A stretch of DNA of 64,000 nt. Source: Phlebiopsis flavidoalba (taxonomy: Eukaryota > Basidiomycota > Agaricomycetes > Polyporales > Phanerochaetaceae). Shown here one piece after another: positions 12,967-25,865 of this stretch. The stretch spans positions 62,001 to 126,000 of the forward strand of contig JAOCPU010000033.1 of the NCBI GenBank assembly GCA_035772785.1, given 5' to 3'. Position 1 is the first letter of the stretch. Each line of letters starts with the position of its first letter. Under the pieces are notes generated by a model that worked only from the letters and a program-made list of their open reading frames with translations, did not search any database and was not told the origin of the DNA. The position numbers and the translations under genes are program-made.

Positions 12967-15408
12967 ATGTCTCAAGACCAAGCGTCTTCGAGCCAGAACG
13001 CACCAAGGCACCTGGACTGAACCCCACACTGGTCGGGCTGGGATAGAAGACCACGGGCGACGCCCCTGCTCATTATCTCGAGGCAGCACGTCGCGGTCTA
13101 ATCCCGCGCGTCACTCGCCGCCTTGTCGACTCTGAGCGCAAGATGATCACATCCGGCTCTGTCTTCGTCTTGACGAGGACGAAAGCAAGTATCAAACGAT
13201 GGACCGACGGCTTCTTCTGGAGTCCCTCGCGCATTCCTTGGCAACTTCCTGCTCTATCGCGAGACTGAGAAGCGCGGCGCAGGCCATCGAAGACGCGCGC
13301 GTTCGACCGCGAAGTCGATCAGTACCCGCAAGACAATGTCCAATGCAAGAACCGGGACAGTCACTCAGTCGACCCAAAAGAGCGAATCGAGTAGACTTGG
13401 GATTGACAGGCAGCGAGCGAGAGAGGTCGTTGGTTGGCAGTTTGACGAACAGTTACAAGTTCAAGCCGGGAGGCATGATGAAGAAGGTGCGTTCCACTGT
13501 TCCCGTCACTTGTTGTTTGTTTTCCCCTCCCCATTTCGCCTCTTTCCTTCGACGATCCTTTTCATACCATCTATGGCCCTGTCGCGCATATCGCCACCCC
13601 GCCAACGATATAGAAAGCGCAAGCGACACACATCACCCACATGACCGCGCCCGTCGAGGCCTCACGAACAATAAGGTCTCGCGCACCGTGAACTCGGATC
13701 ATCTATGGCCTTGCACCAGACTCTCATTGGCTGCCGAGGGACATGAATCAGTGGTTGCCCCCAATCCCCAATGTCGTCTATTGCCAACACACCTGTGGTA
13801 CGACGCGCAACAAACGCAAGTTCTGATCTGCCATGGCGATGTATATCTCTCAGCTGCAAGCGCAGACACCTTGACCAGATCTTCTTACCGCTGAGCTGCA
13901 AGCGCTTCCGGAACGGCCTACCTGCTCAGTTTTCATGGAAACCATTGCTCATTCACCACACTATCGTTGGTCGAAAGCATCACTCCCACAGTCTGGTTCC
14001 GCAACAGGCGCGTTACTGTTCAAAAAAAGGCTGAAGCGGCGCATCACACCCACTCTAAGCTTGCGACTTTTACGGCGACTCGGCAGCGATTGGAAGGCTT
14101 GCTCCTCTCGCTGTACGGTCTTCGGTTTTTTTTCCCTCCCTCGTAGCCGCCACAGGACTGCATGCGCCTATCGACGGATGCGCGTGGGAGAGTCTGCATT
14201 GCGCGCGGACTACATGCCCTCTGCACAAGGCAGCCCCCAGGTCATGGGGACATGGCGGAGGCGCGCCTTGTTCATCTGCCCATGACTGTCGTCCGTGCAT
14301 GCCTTGAATTGTGGCGGCTAGATGGCAGAGACCTTCTGTTCTCTTGCCGGCTTTCTGATAGTCGGGCTCGTGGCGAACCGGGGGGGGGGGGTTATCCGAA
14401 CTCGGAGCTCCCGACCCACAACGCCGAAACACTTTCTACTCTTCCAATCCCTTTCTATTTTTGTGCCATTTGGCCATTAAATCAATGGTGGCACTGGACA
14501 TATCACTAATCAAATACCTTTCTAGACATTTTCATTGACTATTGGTGGGCGTCGCGCAACACCTCATCTCATACTACAAAGTTGATGATGTTGAACAAGG
14601 GCGCTTGCGCTCGCCACTCGTCCCTACCCGAACCTCGCCTCGCTTGACATCCTCGCCCGAATACCTTGACAAGACACTACTTCCGGCAACCCACCCCAAG
14701 GTTGAGATTGTGTCGATGGCATTCCTCGATACCGTGGGGAGGCCGACGAGCCAGACCCTTCGCCAATTCTATCCCCACCTCTCCTGTTACCCTCGCCAGA
14801 TGACGAGCCCTCGTCTAAACGTGGTGGCAAGCGATATGACCCGTACGGAGGGTCTGGTGGTCTGCCAAAGCGACCTCGCAGAAGCCCGCTGGCGGTGGAC
14901 AGTCATCACGCAGCCAGGAATCTGCAGACACGCGAGGAATCGCCGTCTTCACCAGCATCGTACACGCCAATGCCCCACCATGTGTCGTACGCAGAACCAG
15001 GTCCGCCCAGCCTTTCGACAACGACCACCTCTACGCAGGGAGCTACCCAGGCTACTATCCTTCCACCTATCCTTACAGCCAAGGCTACACTCAGCCTGCC
15101 ACAGCCTCAGGCTATCCGCCGACACCCGTTTCGCCACTTCCAGCGCCACAGACTCCCACACCACCGCCGCAGACATCGCCCACCACCCATTCCGTACGCA
15201 AGCTACGACGCCTCGCAGGCGCAAGCTCAGCCTGCGGGTACCCGTACTACCAGCCCCAGCCACACATACAGCTCGTACCCCACACACGCCACGCAGGTTT
15301 GGCCGGGCTATTCGGGTTACGCGCAGACGGCGCACCACCCGCACGTCGGGGGATGGTCACGACGGGCTCCAGAAGAGGGACCGTGAGGAGGTGGACAGCA
15401 CCGCCTGA
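12967..15408 (+). CDS. Gti1/Pac2 family (WOPR) transcription factor
   Basis: A nuclear DNA-binding regulator of the family that includes Wor1, Ryp1, Sge1, Gti1 and Pac2, which control morphology, nutrient use and virulence programmes in fungi. After the ATG at 12967 (MSQDQASSSQN) the two halves of the WOPR box can be read across small frame breaks: AARRGLIPRVTRRLVDSERK (13085-13143), SGSVFVF and DEDES, RWTDGFFWSPSRILGNFLLY (13199-13258), then LVGSLTNSYKFKPGGMMKK (about 13430-13486). After a 1,039 nt intron come TFSLTI, GVAQHLISYYKVDDVEQGRL (14548-14607) and PPKVEI. The C-terminal part is disordered, with a basic patch (LPKRPRRSP) and Pro/Tyr/Gln-rich low complexity (YPGYYPSTYPYSQGYTQP), typical of these factors. 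Two close stops are possible (15386 or 15408). Target genes cannot be told from sequence; its position between two oxidase genes is only suggestive. Confidence 0.88.
13487..14525 (+). other. Unusually long intron in the WOPR gene
   Basis: The intron opens with GTGCGT directly after the codons for MMKK and closes with TTTCTAG before TFSLTI, so the WOPR box is interrupted at one clean point. At 1,039 nt it is about twenty times longer than most introns here. It contains pyrimidine-rich tracts, a G run near 14380-14390 and two copies of CATCTATGGCC (13568 and 13700). No coding signal was recognised inside. Confidence 0.6.
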
Positions 15409-17108
15409 GGCCGCGGCCTGCATATGCCCCCCTTACTGCTTTCTGTTCATCTTGGAATGGGTCTCGGCTTGTGTTCTTCTTGTGTCTGTCTTTCACCCGG
15501 TTTGTGCTTTGTGTGCGTCGTGGTCTGTGTTGTCTTGATACCCCGCTCGTTTATGCCTCCTTTTTCTCCCTGTCTCTGCCCGTGTTCCATGTCCCATCTG
15601 TTGTCGATGTACGCTACCGTCCCCGCCCGTTATTGTCCCGTGTTTTGCCTATCCGTATCCGCTGTCCGCCTTTCTTCCCTTCCCTCTCTTTTTGGTAGTT
15701 TATTGATCTCGTCCAAACGAAGGGCGATTGTACAGTACTTAGCTCTTCTTTAGCGTCGTGGCCCGGCTGTGGGGTAAATGCCCGTCTATTTTGTCTCCGC
15801 GGACCCTCTCCTTAACTTTCGCCGATGTCCCCCTTACGAATGTGCAGTAGGTTTCGAGATGAATCAATGTCGCTATTTTGTTCGAGAGTGACCGCGGTTA
15901 AAAAGATGGCCTGGTATGCTACATGTTCGCCATATCATATGAGGTTTGTGTCGTTCTGATCTTTTCTCAGTCACACTTTAATTATCGGCGCTAAATGCAT
16001 CCATGAGCGGTGTGCACGTGCCGAAGAGCCACGGGACTACGGAAGCGCGGAGTGTTTGTAAGGAAGTTTGAGTACCGATCCTCGACTCCGCCACCTCTCC
16101 ACGAGGATGACTGGCTGCGGGGGAGAGAGACATTACGATTGCACGCCTTATCAGCCAAATTGTTATTACGTGTCCAAAGTATTGACACACTGTGGCCTTG
16201 AGTAGTTTGTGGATGCCGTGCCGTTGTACGCCGTCGGGGCCCAGATGATGTTCAAACTTCCACGACCTTCGCGTGAGCCGTCGGCTCTGGTACAAACTAT
16301 GTGTGAGTCCGGGAGTGAATTGTGAATTGTGAAGACATTCATATGTGATATGACAGATCCTACTTCGCGACATACGCTGTCTCGGCGAAGAGCACTCTCG
16401 AGCGGCAGAACGTGCGGACCCCACCGAGTAGGTGGGAGGTCCGGAGGTCTCCACTATTCTTGTTATCTCCCCAGGCACAGCCGTCGTCAGAAGAGCATCC
16501 AAGCTTCAAAACGCGGTAGTATACACTTGAGACATGCAGTTCTTGACATAGGGAACCGCAGAGCGATCAAATTCAAAACCTGTGCATAAATTGTTGGGTT
16601 CTGTAGCCTGTCTGTTACAACGACATGATGTGATGAGCGGTATTATTGCCGTGAGAATGATCTCCATGTTAGCCAACTTAGCTTATAATCTAGTAGACTC
16701 ATATTCTTTAGAAGTATGTAGTTCTCATGATGAACCCTAAGCTCGGTGTATATGGTGAGAGGCGTAGTTTGCTACTGTCGCTAGGATCTGAGACGTCTAG
16801 ATTTTTCTGTCATAATTAGTGTTGTATATTCACGCTCAGGTTCTTACCAGTGTGGGGGCTTCTTGTACATGAGTAGTGGCAGCTGTACCAATTATGACGT
16901 ATAGGGTATGAGATTGACATGAGACGGTGGTCTCACTGGGCAGACCTTGTGTGATGATGAGCATAATACGACATCAACGTTAGAAGCTGCAGTGGTCAAT
17001 TATCAGCAAATGATCAGCGATAGACAACGTTGATTTTACAGAATCATTTCATTGTCTTAACTTCAGCAATTCTCTGGTTTACGATTGAGGGAGATCAGGG
17101 GGATGAGA

Positions 17109-17142
17109 CCTGAGGCCTGAGGCCTGAGGCTGAGGCCCTGAG
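17109..17142. repeat. Short imperfect tandem repeat, unit CCTGAGG
   Basis: Four to five head-to-tail copies of CCTGAGG or slightly altered versions in 34 bases. It lies in non-coding DNA; no function inferred. Confidence 0.6.
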
Positions 17143-19396
17143 AGGGGGAATGAATGCGGCGTTCGGTGTAAGGCCTATTCGCCATAATCTCACCCAATAC
17201 GGTACTTTCCCGGCACCTAAATGAGGCATATATCCGACGCACAGATGCGTTCAGCGTCTACTTAAGAGGGGCACTGATTTTGTGAATATTTGGCTAAATC
17301 AGGGAAGAAAGGAGTAAATATTCGAGTCTCCCCACCCAACGACGAGCAACGACTTTGCTCGCAACCACGACCATCATCCGTGCCAGAACTTCATTCCTCT
17401 TCCCCCCGCAGCATGTCGTTGGATCGCTTTAAGGACGTCTTGCCGCAAAATTCATGACCTCAAGACTCAGAGACTATCGTTCGTTCTGCATTGTCGCGGT
17501 TGCGTTCAAAGCTGGACTGTCATTGCCTTTACCAGTGGGAGTTCTCAACTGTTTGCGCAGGAGAAATCCCTGGGTATCAGGCTCCAAAACTCAACTCTGT
17601 GAGCTCGGCTTCGACTCACCTACGCTTGAAGAGCGTTCTTCGCAGGGGCCTCACCACGTGTTCCCGAGTCGCGTAACGGGCGTACATTGAGTCTTCCCGG
17701 CGGGCTGGGAGATTAGGACTAAAACGATTACCTCGCTGGCGTGTTGCAGTTCGCCCCATCTCTACGCCGTTGTGGATGACTATGTGTCCAGGTGCGGTCG
17801 CTTACGTACTGCACGTACGGCAGGATACATCACTCAGTGTAGCGGAGACGAGCAGAAGCTGTGTTACTGACCGTTGGGTGTTGTCATCAGCAGCTCGGCC
17901 TGTAATTTGATATGCTCTCATTTCTGGTGAGAAATATCCTGGGGCATGGATGATGTAGACACAATGCTCACTGGATGTCAGGTATGCCCGTAGGGAGGTG
18001 ACCGGGCGAATGCAAAGTCATTCTCTGGTCACAGCTAGCCTCTGACCCCCATCTTTACATTGTACATTGTTTGGCTGCGTCCTCATTTTAGAAACTGCTC
18101 AGCTAGGCCACCTGGACTGTACTATTCAACTTCTGACAATTTGCTCATCGGCGACTGGACCTTCCCTTCCATCTTTGTCCGGCTGCCGACCGCTACAGTG
18201 AAGCTCTTCTCCCCTGCCTTGACCAATTGACCGCCGCAAAGTGCGGAATGGAGCTTCATGTGTCGGTAGGTAAGCTCATAGAAATCACCTTGACAGTTGT
18301 ACCCTTTTGCTCATCTTGTGAGCGTTCCAGGACCAGCTTGGGCGGAACGCTGAATGCATATCAAGTCGTGGAACATACCTCCGGCGGTACTCAATTCCCG
18401 GGCGTTGAGTAGCCTCATGCCATACAAAAACGATGTCGTCGCTCCCAAGCGAGATCCGTTCACATCCAGCCAATTCAAAAGTTCTCATATCGTACGACCG
18501 ATTCATTTCGTGCCCAACGGCAGAGTCCAGTTCTCGGCGGCCCGACGATTCTTCGTTTAGTAATGTCGGGGTATGTGCTTACATTACACCCCATGATCAT
18601 CCTATCTTTCTGCTTCCACCGCTGAAATTTGAATGTAGCTATGCCTTGGGAGCTCAGCTGGCGGGCCTGGGCGGCCTCACCGAGCACTCAGCACACACAT
18701 GGACACCTGTCATTCTAGGCTCTCAAAGCGGCAGTGCGCTGATGTCCAGGTCAGAACGCAAGCGACACAGTCACAAGTATAAAAATAGTTACCTAGGAGG
18801 ATGACCCAAGGAGGTTGATTGCTGTTCGAGACGTCAGATTCAGTTTTTCCTTTGTGGTGTGCCAGTGGTGTGCTGTGCTGGCCGACCCGTAGTCTTATGA
18901 GGCAGTTGACGAGGCAACTCCGCTCAAGTTATTAGGTCCGACGCTATGGAGGACATAAAAGGTAGAAGCGACCCATATGGGAAAAGCTTGACAGTGGTGA
19001 GAATATGACTGACACTTTCCTGTTCAGATGAACTGCACCGGCCCACGAACCGTTTGCGTACTCTCGTCGGCGGAAGAAAAGTCTAGGCGGCAATGCGGTC
19101 TGGATGCCTATTCAACTCTCGCTCTCGACTATGGCCCAAATTTCCTCGGAAGCACATACATTCAAGTCTGGTCTTCAGCTAGGCCATCGCACGCCACCTG
19201 TTTTTGGAGACATCAAAGTTCGACCGGGTTTTGTACTCCGGTATGTTGCGGTTGCCTTGGCCTTACAAGCTATGTAGCCATTTAGTGTCTATGACGAATG
19301 TCTTACCGCTGATTCGCGCACCTCGGCTGCCTTTATGGCACTATACTCCGTGCGACACATTACGAATCCGACAAAAGGAACAAGAACTCGATACTT

Positions 19397-19500
19397 CTAA
19401 CACATCTACACCTGCCAAAACGGGGCGCCGTGGGGTACCAATGTATCCTGGGCCGACCCGTGCTGCAAGGAGCAGAATGCCACACCATGTGGCATGGTAG
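19397..19500 (+). CDS. Possible Cys-rich exon of an unrecognised gene
   Basis: An open stretch reads IYTCQNGAPWGTNVSWADPC, then CKEQNATPCGMV and a TAG. It has four cysteines and two N-glycosylation sequons (NVS, NAT), as in a secreted or membrane-protein ectodomain. Frames before and after it do not give a readable protein, and I cannot place it in a family. It could be chance. Confidence 0.2.
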
Positions 19501-21109
19501 GTTCATGGCTTTGATATGGAGCTTTGTTTCGGTGGGCTGATTGTGTCTGTCAGAACATGTGCCTGTTCCTGACGTGCAGCAGAAGAACTATCAAGAGCTG
19601 AATGCTCGCACGCCATTCGCGATTCCCGACGGAACCTAATATCGGCTGCCCCATTACTACACAATGACCTCTCAGACGGGGACGGCGGATCATTCTGTAT
19701 CACTAATTGACGTTACTCGTCATCTAATCGTTTCGTATATACAGTCGTTAAATTTCCTGCCACGACTGCTCAGTATACTGCGGTGAGCACTACTTGTAGA
19801 TCGAATGAGGCTAGAGCAGACGAACAACTGGGACACACAGAGAAACCCCGGGTCTTGCGAGTATTTCAATTTCGGAGCGGCGAAACTCTTACGCGTCGAG
19901 CACAAGGATTCGACCATGCATGCCCAACGACCCTTTCGGGTAGCATCATCATTTCGTTCGCAGGTGGTAAGTAGCATCGAGAAAAGACGCACGATCTGCT
20001 CTGTACACGGTGCATCCGACAGAGATGTTCCACACGCCAATTTGGATTCCCGGACACAGGTTCCCCGTGGCGGTACAGCCTCAGGGCTTTGAACAAGGAT
20101 TCCGCGCGTCTGCCGTTGCCGTGGCGTCTGTTCTCGAATATCATGTCGCTGACATCTACCATTCCTTGGTCGTATACAATTGCGGCATTCTGGCTTCCTT
20201 GAATTCCATCTGTATCGCCGCTACCACATCTGGACGTTTTTTTCTCTCCTCTACTTTGGTCGATTCGGCTCCTATACAGAACCCTCACTACATCAAGGCC
20301 GCGGCGCATCACATAGTAAAGCGCAATATAGCAGAGGCTTGACCGCACACGAGTATATGTATGGGCTATACACTTGTTTACGCTCTCCACGACCAACAAC
20401 AAACAAACGGTGCGTCTAGGGTTGTGTTCCAGAAGATTGGCGACTGATGGGTGGAAAATGTGTTAGTATGTCTGTGACTCAAGACCGCCGAATCATAATT
20501 TTTGACATGCAAGCGTAGCAGGGTTTGATCATTTATCTTCACCACGTGTATATGTCTAATATATAACACAGTCTAGACATTTCTAGTCCCTGGTGGTTTT
20601 CGCCGGGTAGGGCATGCGCGCCTATGCTGTCACGAGACACACGCGGATACGTCGTCGGTACATATGCGAACTCCCGATGGACAGTCTGAGCTGAATCACT
20701 AGTGCACAATCAGTGCGCTTGAGATGTTGATGTCAGTTGGCAACTCGCACCCGACAGGAATAGTTCCATAAATGCTTGACACGACAAGGGCTACCAACTA
20801 CCATACTTGGCTGGCAGCGGCCCTCTCAGCACGCGGCTACGGGGGCAGTGTACAGAGCCACAATGGGTTGATAGTCTTTTAGTTCCTCACTTTGCCAGGA
20901 ACAGTCGATCGGCAGTCAACTGTCGTTTTCATGACAATGGATCGGCATGGCGGTGGGAACCGTGAACCTTCGGACGACCCTTTCCAATAGCCTTCCGTGA
21001 CTGTGAACCAGGAACGGAACGTCTTTCTCAGTGATTCTCTTTCTCTCTTTACCAGATTTCCATCCGTCTGCTTCGCCGCTCCCCCTGACTGATCAGCGTA
21101 CGTCCCGCC

Positions 21110-21116
21110 TTATAAG
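21110..21116 (+). promoter_or_regulatory. Possible TATA box of the second copper radical oxidase gene
   Basis: TTATAAG at the end of a C/T-rich stretch, roughly 300 bp before the first recognisable WSC sequence. Pyrimidine-rich DNA follows, as in many fungal promoters. The start codon is not identified, so the assignment is tentative. Confidence 0.3.
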
Positions 21117-21404
21117 AGCACGCCTGCACTCACAGTCGGTTACATTTTCTCTACCTCGCTCATCTCCCCACAGTCATCCCTTGGCTTTGCGACTTTGTGC
21201 CCTACCCCCACTGTAGTAGTGCGTCCTCTGGTTCCCATCTGCTCATCAATTGGATCTCAACGTTTTCTGTCTCACGGTCGTACATTTTCGTTCATAGCCT
21301 CCGCTCACTCATCCATCCTCGCGGGCCGCATCTGCGCCGTCTGACAACGAGCCCCAAACGATACTCTAAGCCCCTCCTAACTGAGACCTTTTATTGGTTC
21401 TCGG

Positions 21405-24400
21405 ATGCTGGGATGTCAGCGATCGACTGCCATGGTTTTATGTTTACTTGCCGTCCATTGACCCCATTGTCTCGTCCCGACAGTGATGGTGCAATCATCC
21501 TGGAGGGCGGTACGCTTGATACCTACCCGCAAGCCTCATTTACCAACACCACTAGCATGACTTTCTGCGGCATGCATTGACTTTTGTATCCAGCAGGACA
21601 CTGTGTGTTCGCTGGGACAGAGTTCGTCAAGAGTGCTGTGCGCATTCCGGCTCAGCTAACTTCGTGGCGTATCCAGCTCATGACCTGTTTGAACAGACTG
21701 CGGCAACGCGTTTCTGAACGGTGGAGTGAATACCACCAACCTCCGATTGCGACCGAAAGGCTTGCACTGGCGATGCTAGCGAGACTTGTGGCGCTGGAAG
21801 CAAGTGGTCTTTGTTCAAACGACGACGATGAGGCTGACCTCCTATCAGATCGACTCAGCGTCTTTTGGAGCGGTGTCCCTCCGCCCGCCGCCCCCGACCA
21901 CTGTCCCCCCAGCGCGTTGGACTTGTGGGAATCCCTAGGATGTTACAAAGTGCGGGCGCTTCGCCAGTCAAGTAGCGCTCAATTGACCCTTTCGATAGTG
22001 ACAACTGGCAATCCGCGTACCTTGGTGTGTGGGCATCAATACTGATGGCCCTACCACCATTGAAGGCTGCACGGAGGGCATGTTTTTCAACGCTGGATAT
22101 CCTCTTGCGGGCGCCGAATTTGCGACCCAATGCTTCTGTGGACTCGACTTCGCGGCCGGGAAGCGGTCCAACACCCTTGACAGACTGTGACATGCCTTGT
22201 GCTGGAAAATAGCTCGGAGCTTTTGCGGCGGTCCTAACCGCTGCTCAATGTGAGTGCACTAGCAGACAGGTAATGTCTAGTGGCTCACTAGAATCCTCAG
22301 GTTTATAACTTTACGTACGTGGGCACCCTTCCTCACGGACCGACGACACGGCGGCACCGGAGGGGGAGCTGGCAATGCTCCCGTCTTCGTCCACTGTAAC
22401 CTCAGGCCTTCCCGAACCATGGAAATACAGTGCATGTTACGTGTAAGTGCTTGGGCGGATCTCTGATTTCTCTAGGGATGCCAGCTAAGATGCGCCACTC
22501 ATTGTCCACAGTGACAACGCGTTCGGACGTGTGATGACCAACGAACTGCCCGATGAATCAAAATCTCACAACGTCGAGAGCTGCGTAGCCTCTTGGCAGC
22601 GCACAAACTTCACGCTCGCTGGCAATAGAATTCTCAGGGTAAGCGCCCTTCTTACAACCTGTGCATTTCCGAGACTCATTTCTTTGACAGTACAATGCTT
22701 CTGTGGTAATGGACCTGGTTCAGGGGGCAGTCCTTTGCCAGCGAATCAGACTGCAACATGGGGTTGTTGGGTGGGAATACTACAGTAAGTCACGAGCGTA
22801 GCGCTTCTACGCCACCGGAATTTTTGTGACTGCGAATGTTTTGTGACGGGCCACCTTGATTGGTTTAGTAGTGAATCTTGTGGTGGACCTAAACAGGCTG
22901 TCTCTGTGAGTTGTCTCGGCCCTACATCGTATGATCAGTACTCACGGGGGACAGCCGTGGGAGGAAAGGTGTATACCGCGACGGCTAAACGTGACCACGT
23001 TCCCTGTTGTGCCCAACGCACAGAACACCAGCCCTGCCTGGCCAGTGGGATTATCAGGGATGTCTCATGTGAGGCGGTATCCTTTGTTACATTCTCGGGT
23101 ATTTCGCTGACAGATGTGTGTTAGCGACAATACCATTGGCCCAGTTTCTTCCCCTATCAAATTTTCAACGTGGATAACAACACAGCAGAGGCTTGTCTGA
23201 AACACAGTGCGCAGCGTTTTTGGCTATCCTGCCGCCGGAATGGTGAATTCTGGTCAGCATTGTCTGTGAGTGCTTCAAGTGATATTGATTACGAGGGAAA
23301 ACTCTCATGACGTCACTTGCTCTTAGTTTTGTGTTGATGGTCGAAAGACGTAACACGGTCCAAAAGATCCGCGGCTTGAGCGATGCCAGTCTGATTGTAA
23401 CCATTGCATGCACGGGAGATCCCATCCACCTTTGTGGCGGTGGCAATCGCCTTTCCAGGTTAGTCTTTCCGGGGCGTGCTGTAGTTACCGCCTCGACGGC
23501 TGAAATGTGTCGTCACAGCTACTACCAATGGAACAACGCGGTCGCTCAATGTCTGGCATACTCTTGACTAACACAGGTCGCTATGAGGTGCGTTAGAGAA
23601 TTGATCTCTTGACACGGACCGTTAATTGAATCATCTCGTTTTCACAGGCTTCTTGGTATGTATAGAAATTGATCTTGTTGCATGGGATGAGTCGTTTTGA
23701 ATTATATGAACTCCTCTCAGAATTACGGTGGTTGTAGTCGTACCCCCTTGTTGGTCACCCTTGCGTACCATCAAACACACAGGAGTCGCTTTTTTTTGGA
23801 GAAGTTTGGGCACGAGCGAATTAGACAGTCGCACTGGCCGGAGTACGGAGATCGATCTCTGCTCTCCACCAACGACTTCGCTCGGCGCATTGAGAACGCG
23901 ATTTCACGTCCAAAGTCGGACGTAGATTTTGCTCCCGGCACATGTTGTTTGGTCTACTTGGAAAAAAAAAAAAAACAAACCCCCAAGGGTGCCCCGGTAC
24001 ACCCCACGTCGGGGGTGGGATGTCTTGGACAGCATCAGGCCGTAGCGATTGTACACACCCGACGGCAACTCAGGCCGTGATGGCACGAATGACTGGGACA
24101 AGAGACACTTCGAAGAGCTCACTTCAGGTACGTCTTTCTAATGCCTTACCATTACTGCATAATTAAGCGTTCCTCGCCCACAGGGCAAAGAGGGTATTCC
24201 CACAGCCAGGTCATGTCAAACGGGACCGTGCTCGGTTTTCGATGGGAGGTGAAGCTCGGTAGCAATGGCGCAACTGGGCCTAGGTCTGGAGATTCATGCA
24301 CCACCACCTGACCAGGCAGGCCCTACTTGGCTTTTCTTGGATGATCTCAACCGCACTGACCCCACCTAACCTATATATCCATTCTAACATGTTTTACCCA

Positions 24401-25865
24401 GCGAGAAATACATCTTCGGTTGGGTAGGTCAAATCACGGTTCATTTTATCGCCATGTTGTATATCTTCATCAGGACTTTGTTAGGTTCATACAACGAAGC
24501 TCGGTGTCTGGATCGGTCACTTTAACACCCTTCCCGTTCTGCCTAAACATGCCAGGCGCGGCGTTAAAACTTCCTCGCCGGGCGAAACTTATCCCATGGA
24601 GGGAACTTCGGTCTTGGTTGCCTCTTCACGCTCCTTACACAGAACCCGGCGACCCCTCTTATTTGCGGTTGGCTCCACACCGGGTGTGCTATTTGCTCTC
24701 GACAATTTGTGTGAGCACGCAGCCCGACGGCTACGCAACATGGACATTGTGGAAGAGGATGGTGCGTAGCGAATCACCATTTGCGTGATAAAGCCTCATT
24801 GGTTATCTTCTGTAGCCGTCTAAGGCGTGTGAGGTCCTGCATATAGTGAGTAAATTGCCCCTTTGTGTTATGCTATACTGATTTGCGTTTCCGTTAGGCT
24901 GGTTCGTTCAGTATCTGTATAATCGTACTATCGATGTACTTCACCGGCACACAATAGCTCTAACCTGCACGGAACATTTCCTCATTATGTCAATCGGCCG
25001 CCTCAGCAAGGAGTTCGCAGGATTCGGACTTTTTGCATGACACGAACACCCACCAATCTCTACCGCCCGTGAGCTATTACGACCCTAGTCAGGCTCTATC
25101 AATTTACCAAACAAAAACCGCATTATTCCATCCTTACAAATACCACCATAGTGGACCGTTTGTACCACATCTGAGGCATACGGTGTAGCTGCTCTCTGTT
25201 CGCCCTCCTCCGCCTGAATCGCACCGCTATGAGTAATGAGATAAGCTGTCTCCATGACGGTCTGGGTTTAAATCTCCGGATAGTGAAGCCTCAGTACCCT
25301 ACATCAATCCACGACGGAACAACCAAGTTCCCAGAGGAGATGAGGGTCCGAGGGTGCTACATTTCCTCCATATTGTCTTTAAACTCAGGGGACGCAACTC
25401 AGCCCCAACTTCACCATCGCTGAGACCAGGATTCGAACTGTACGGCGGCTCTTTTATCCTTTACCGGCAAATGTGCACCTACTGAGGGCCCAAGACGTAA
25501 GTGCAACTATGAAGGTCTCGCTCATAGCTGGTATTGGAGCTCGCTCGTTACAATTACTGCCTGATGCCTTACCATTGCAACAGCTTACGTCCTACCTTAC
25601 CACGGCAATGCCATGGATGCACGCACTCTTTTCCCTCAATTCTTCCCTGCAACGGCAACAAGTGTACCGTGGCTATCTGGCACCGCACGGAACAAACCAA
25701 GATCCGACCCTTCCCCCGGATGGTTCCAGATGTTTCATCCTCGACCGGGCCAATCCTTCGACATTCTCCAAATGGGTCCGCATCGGCGGCGATCCAGCGG
25801 AGCTCGTGGCAACTGGCCGAATTTCCCAGACTTTACGTTACCAGGAGTCTATCGGACATCCATAA
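21405..25865 (+). CDS. WSC-domain copper radical oxidase (glyoxal oxidase family), copy 2
   Basis: Same architecture and probable role as the gene at 4023-8472, on the opposite strand. Four WSC domains: about 21410-21700 (TNTTSMTF), 21920-22260 (WESLGCY, TDCDMPCAG), 22430-22900 (ESCVAS, QCFCGNGPG, ESCGGP) and 23030-23460 (GYPAAGMV, CTGDPIHLCGGGNRLSR). A Gly-rich stretch at about 22352-22370 precedes WSC3, as in copy 1. The core (about 23560-25845) shows FHVQSDV then FCS near 23925-23937, RLYTPDG near 24052, TNDW, GSNGATGP, LDDLNRTDP, LYHSE at 25160-25175 with one extra base, TTKFPEEMRV, THGN-like [29 protein letters not shown] and NWPNFPDFTLPGV. The copper and radical residues therefore look conserved. 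No ATG with a signal peptide is readable upstream, so the start is missing or hidden by errors. A run of 14 A at 23961-23974 falls at an exon edge. Confidence 0.87.

Larger units (their letters stand above)
15409..21109. other. 5.7 kb spacer, no confident gene
   Basis: Pyrimidine-rich sequence directly after the WOPR gene (15430-15720) looks like its 3' UTR. The rest has short open frames only, a small tandem repeat near 17.1 kb, and one Cys-rich exon-like stretch near 19.4 kb listed separately. Parts of 18.2-20.1 kb may hold a split gene that I cannot assemble. Confidence 0.35.

Noticed and set aside
15978..16502. 174-codon minus-strand open frame
   Set aside because: No recognisable motif and no supporting neighbouring exon; likely chance.
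17109..17142. CRISPR-like or satellite array
   Set aside because: Seven-base units without spacers over only 34 bases; a simple tandem repeat.
19866..20402. 178-codon minus-strand open frame
   Set aside because: No domain; composition not protein-like; overlaps equally long plus-strand frames.
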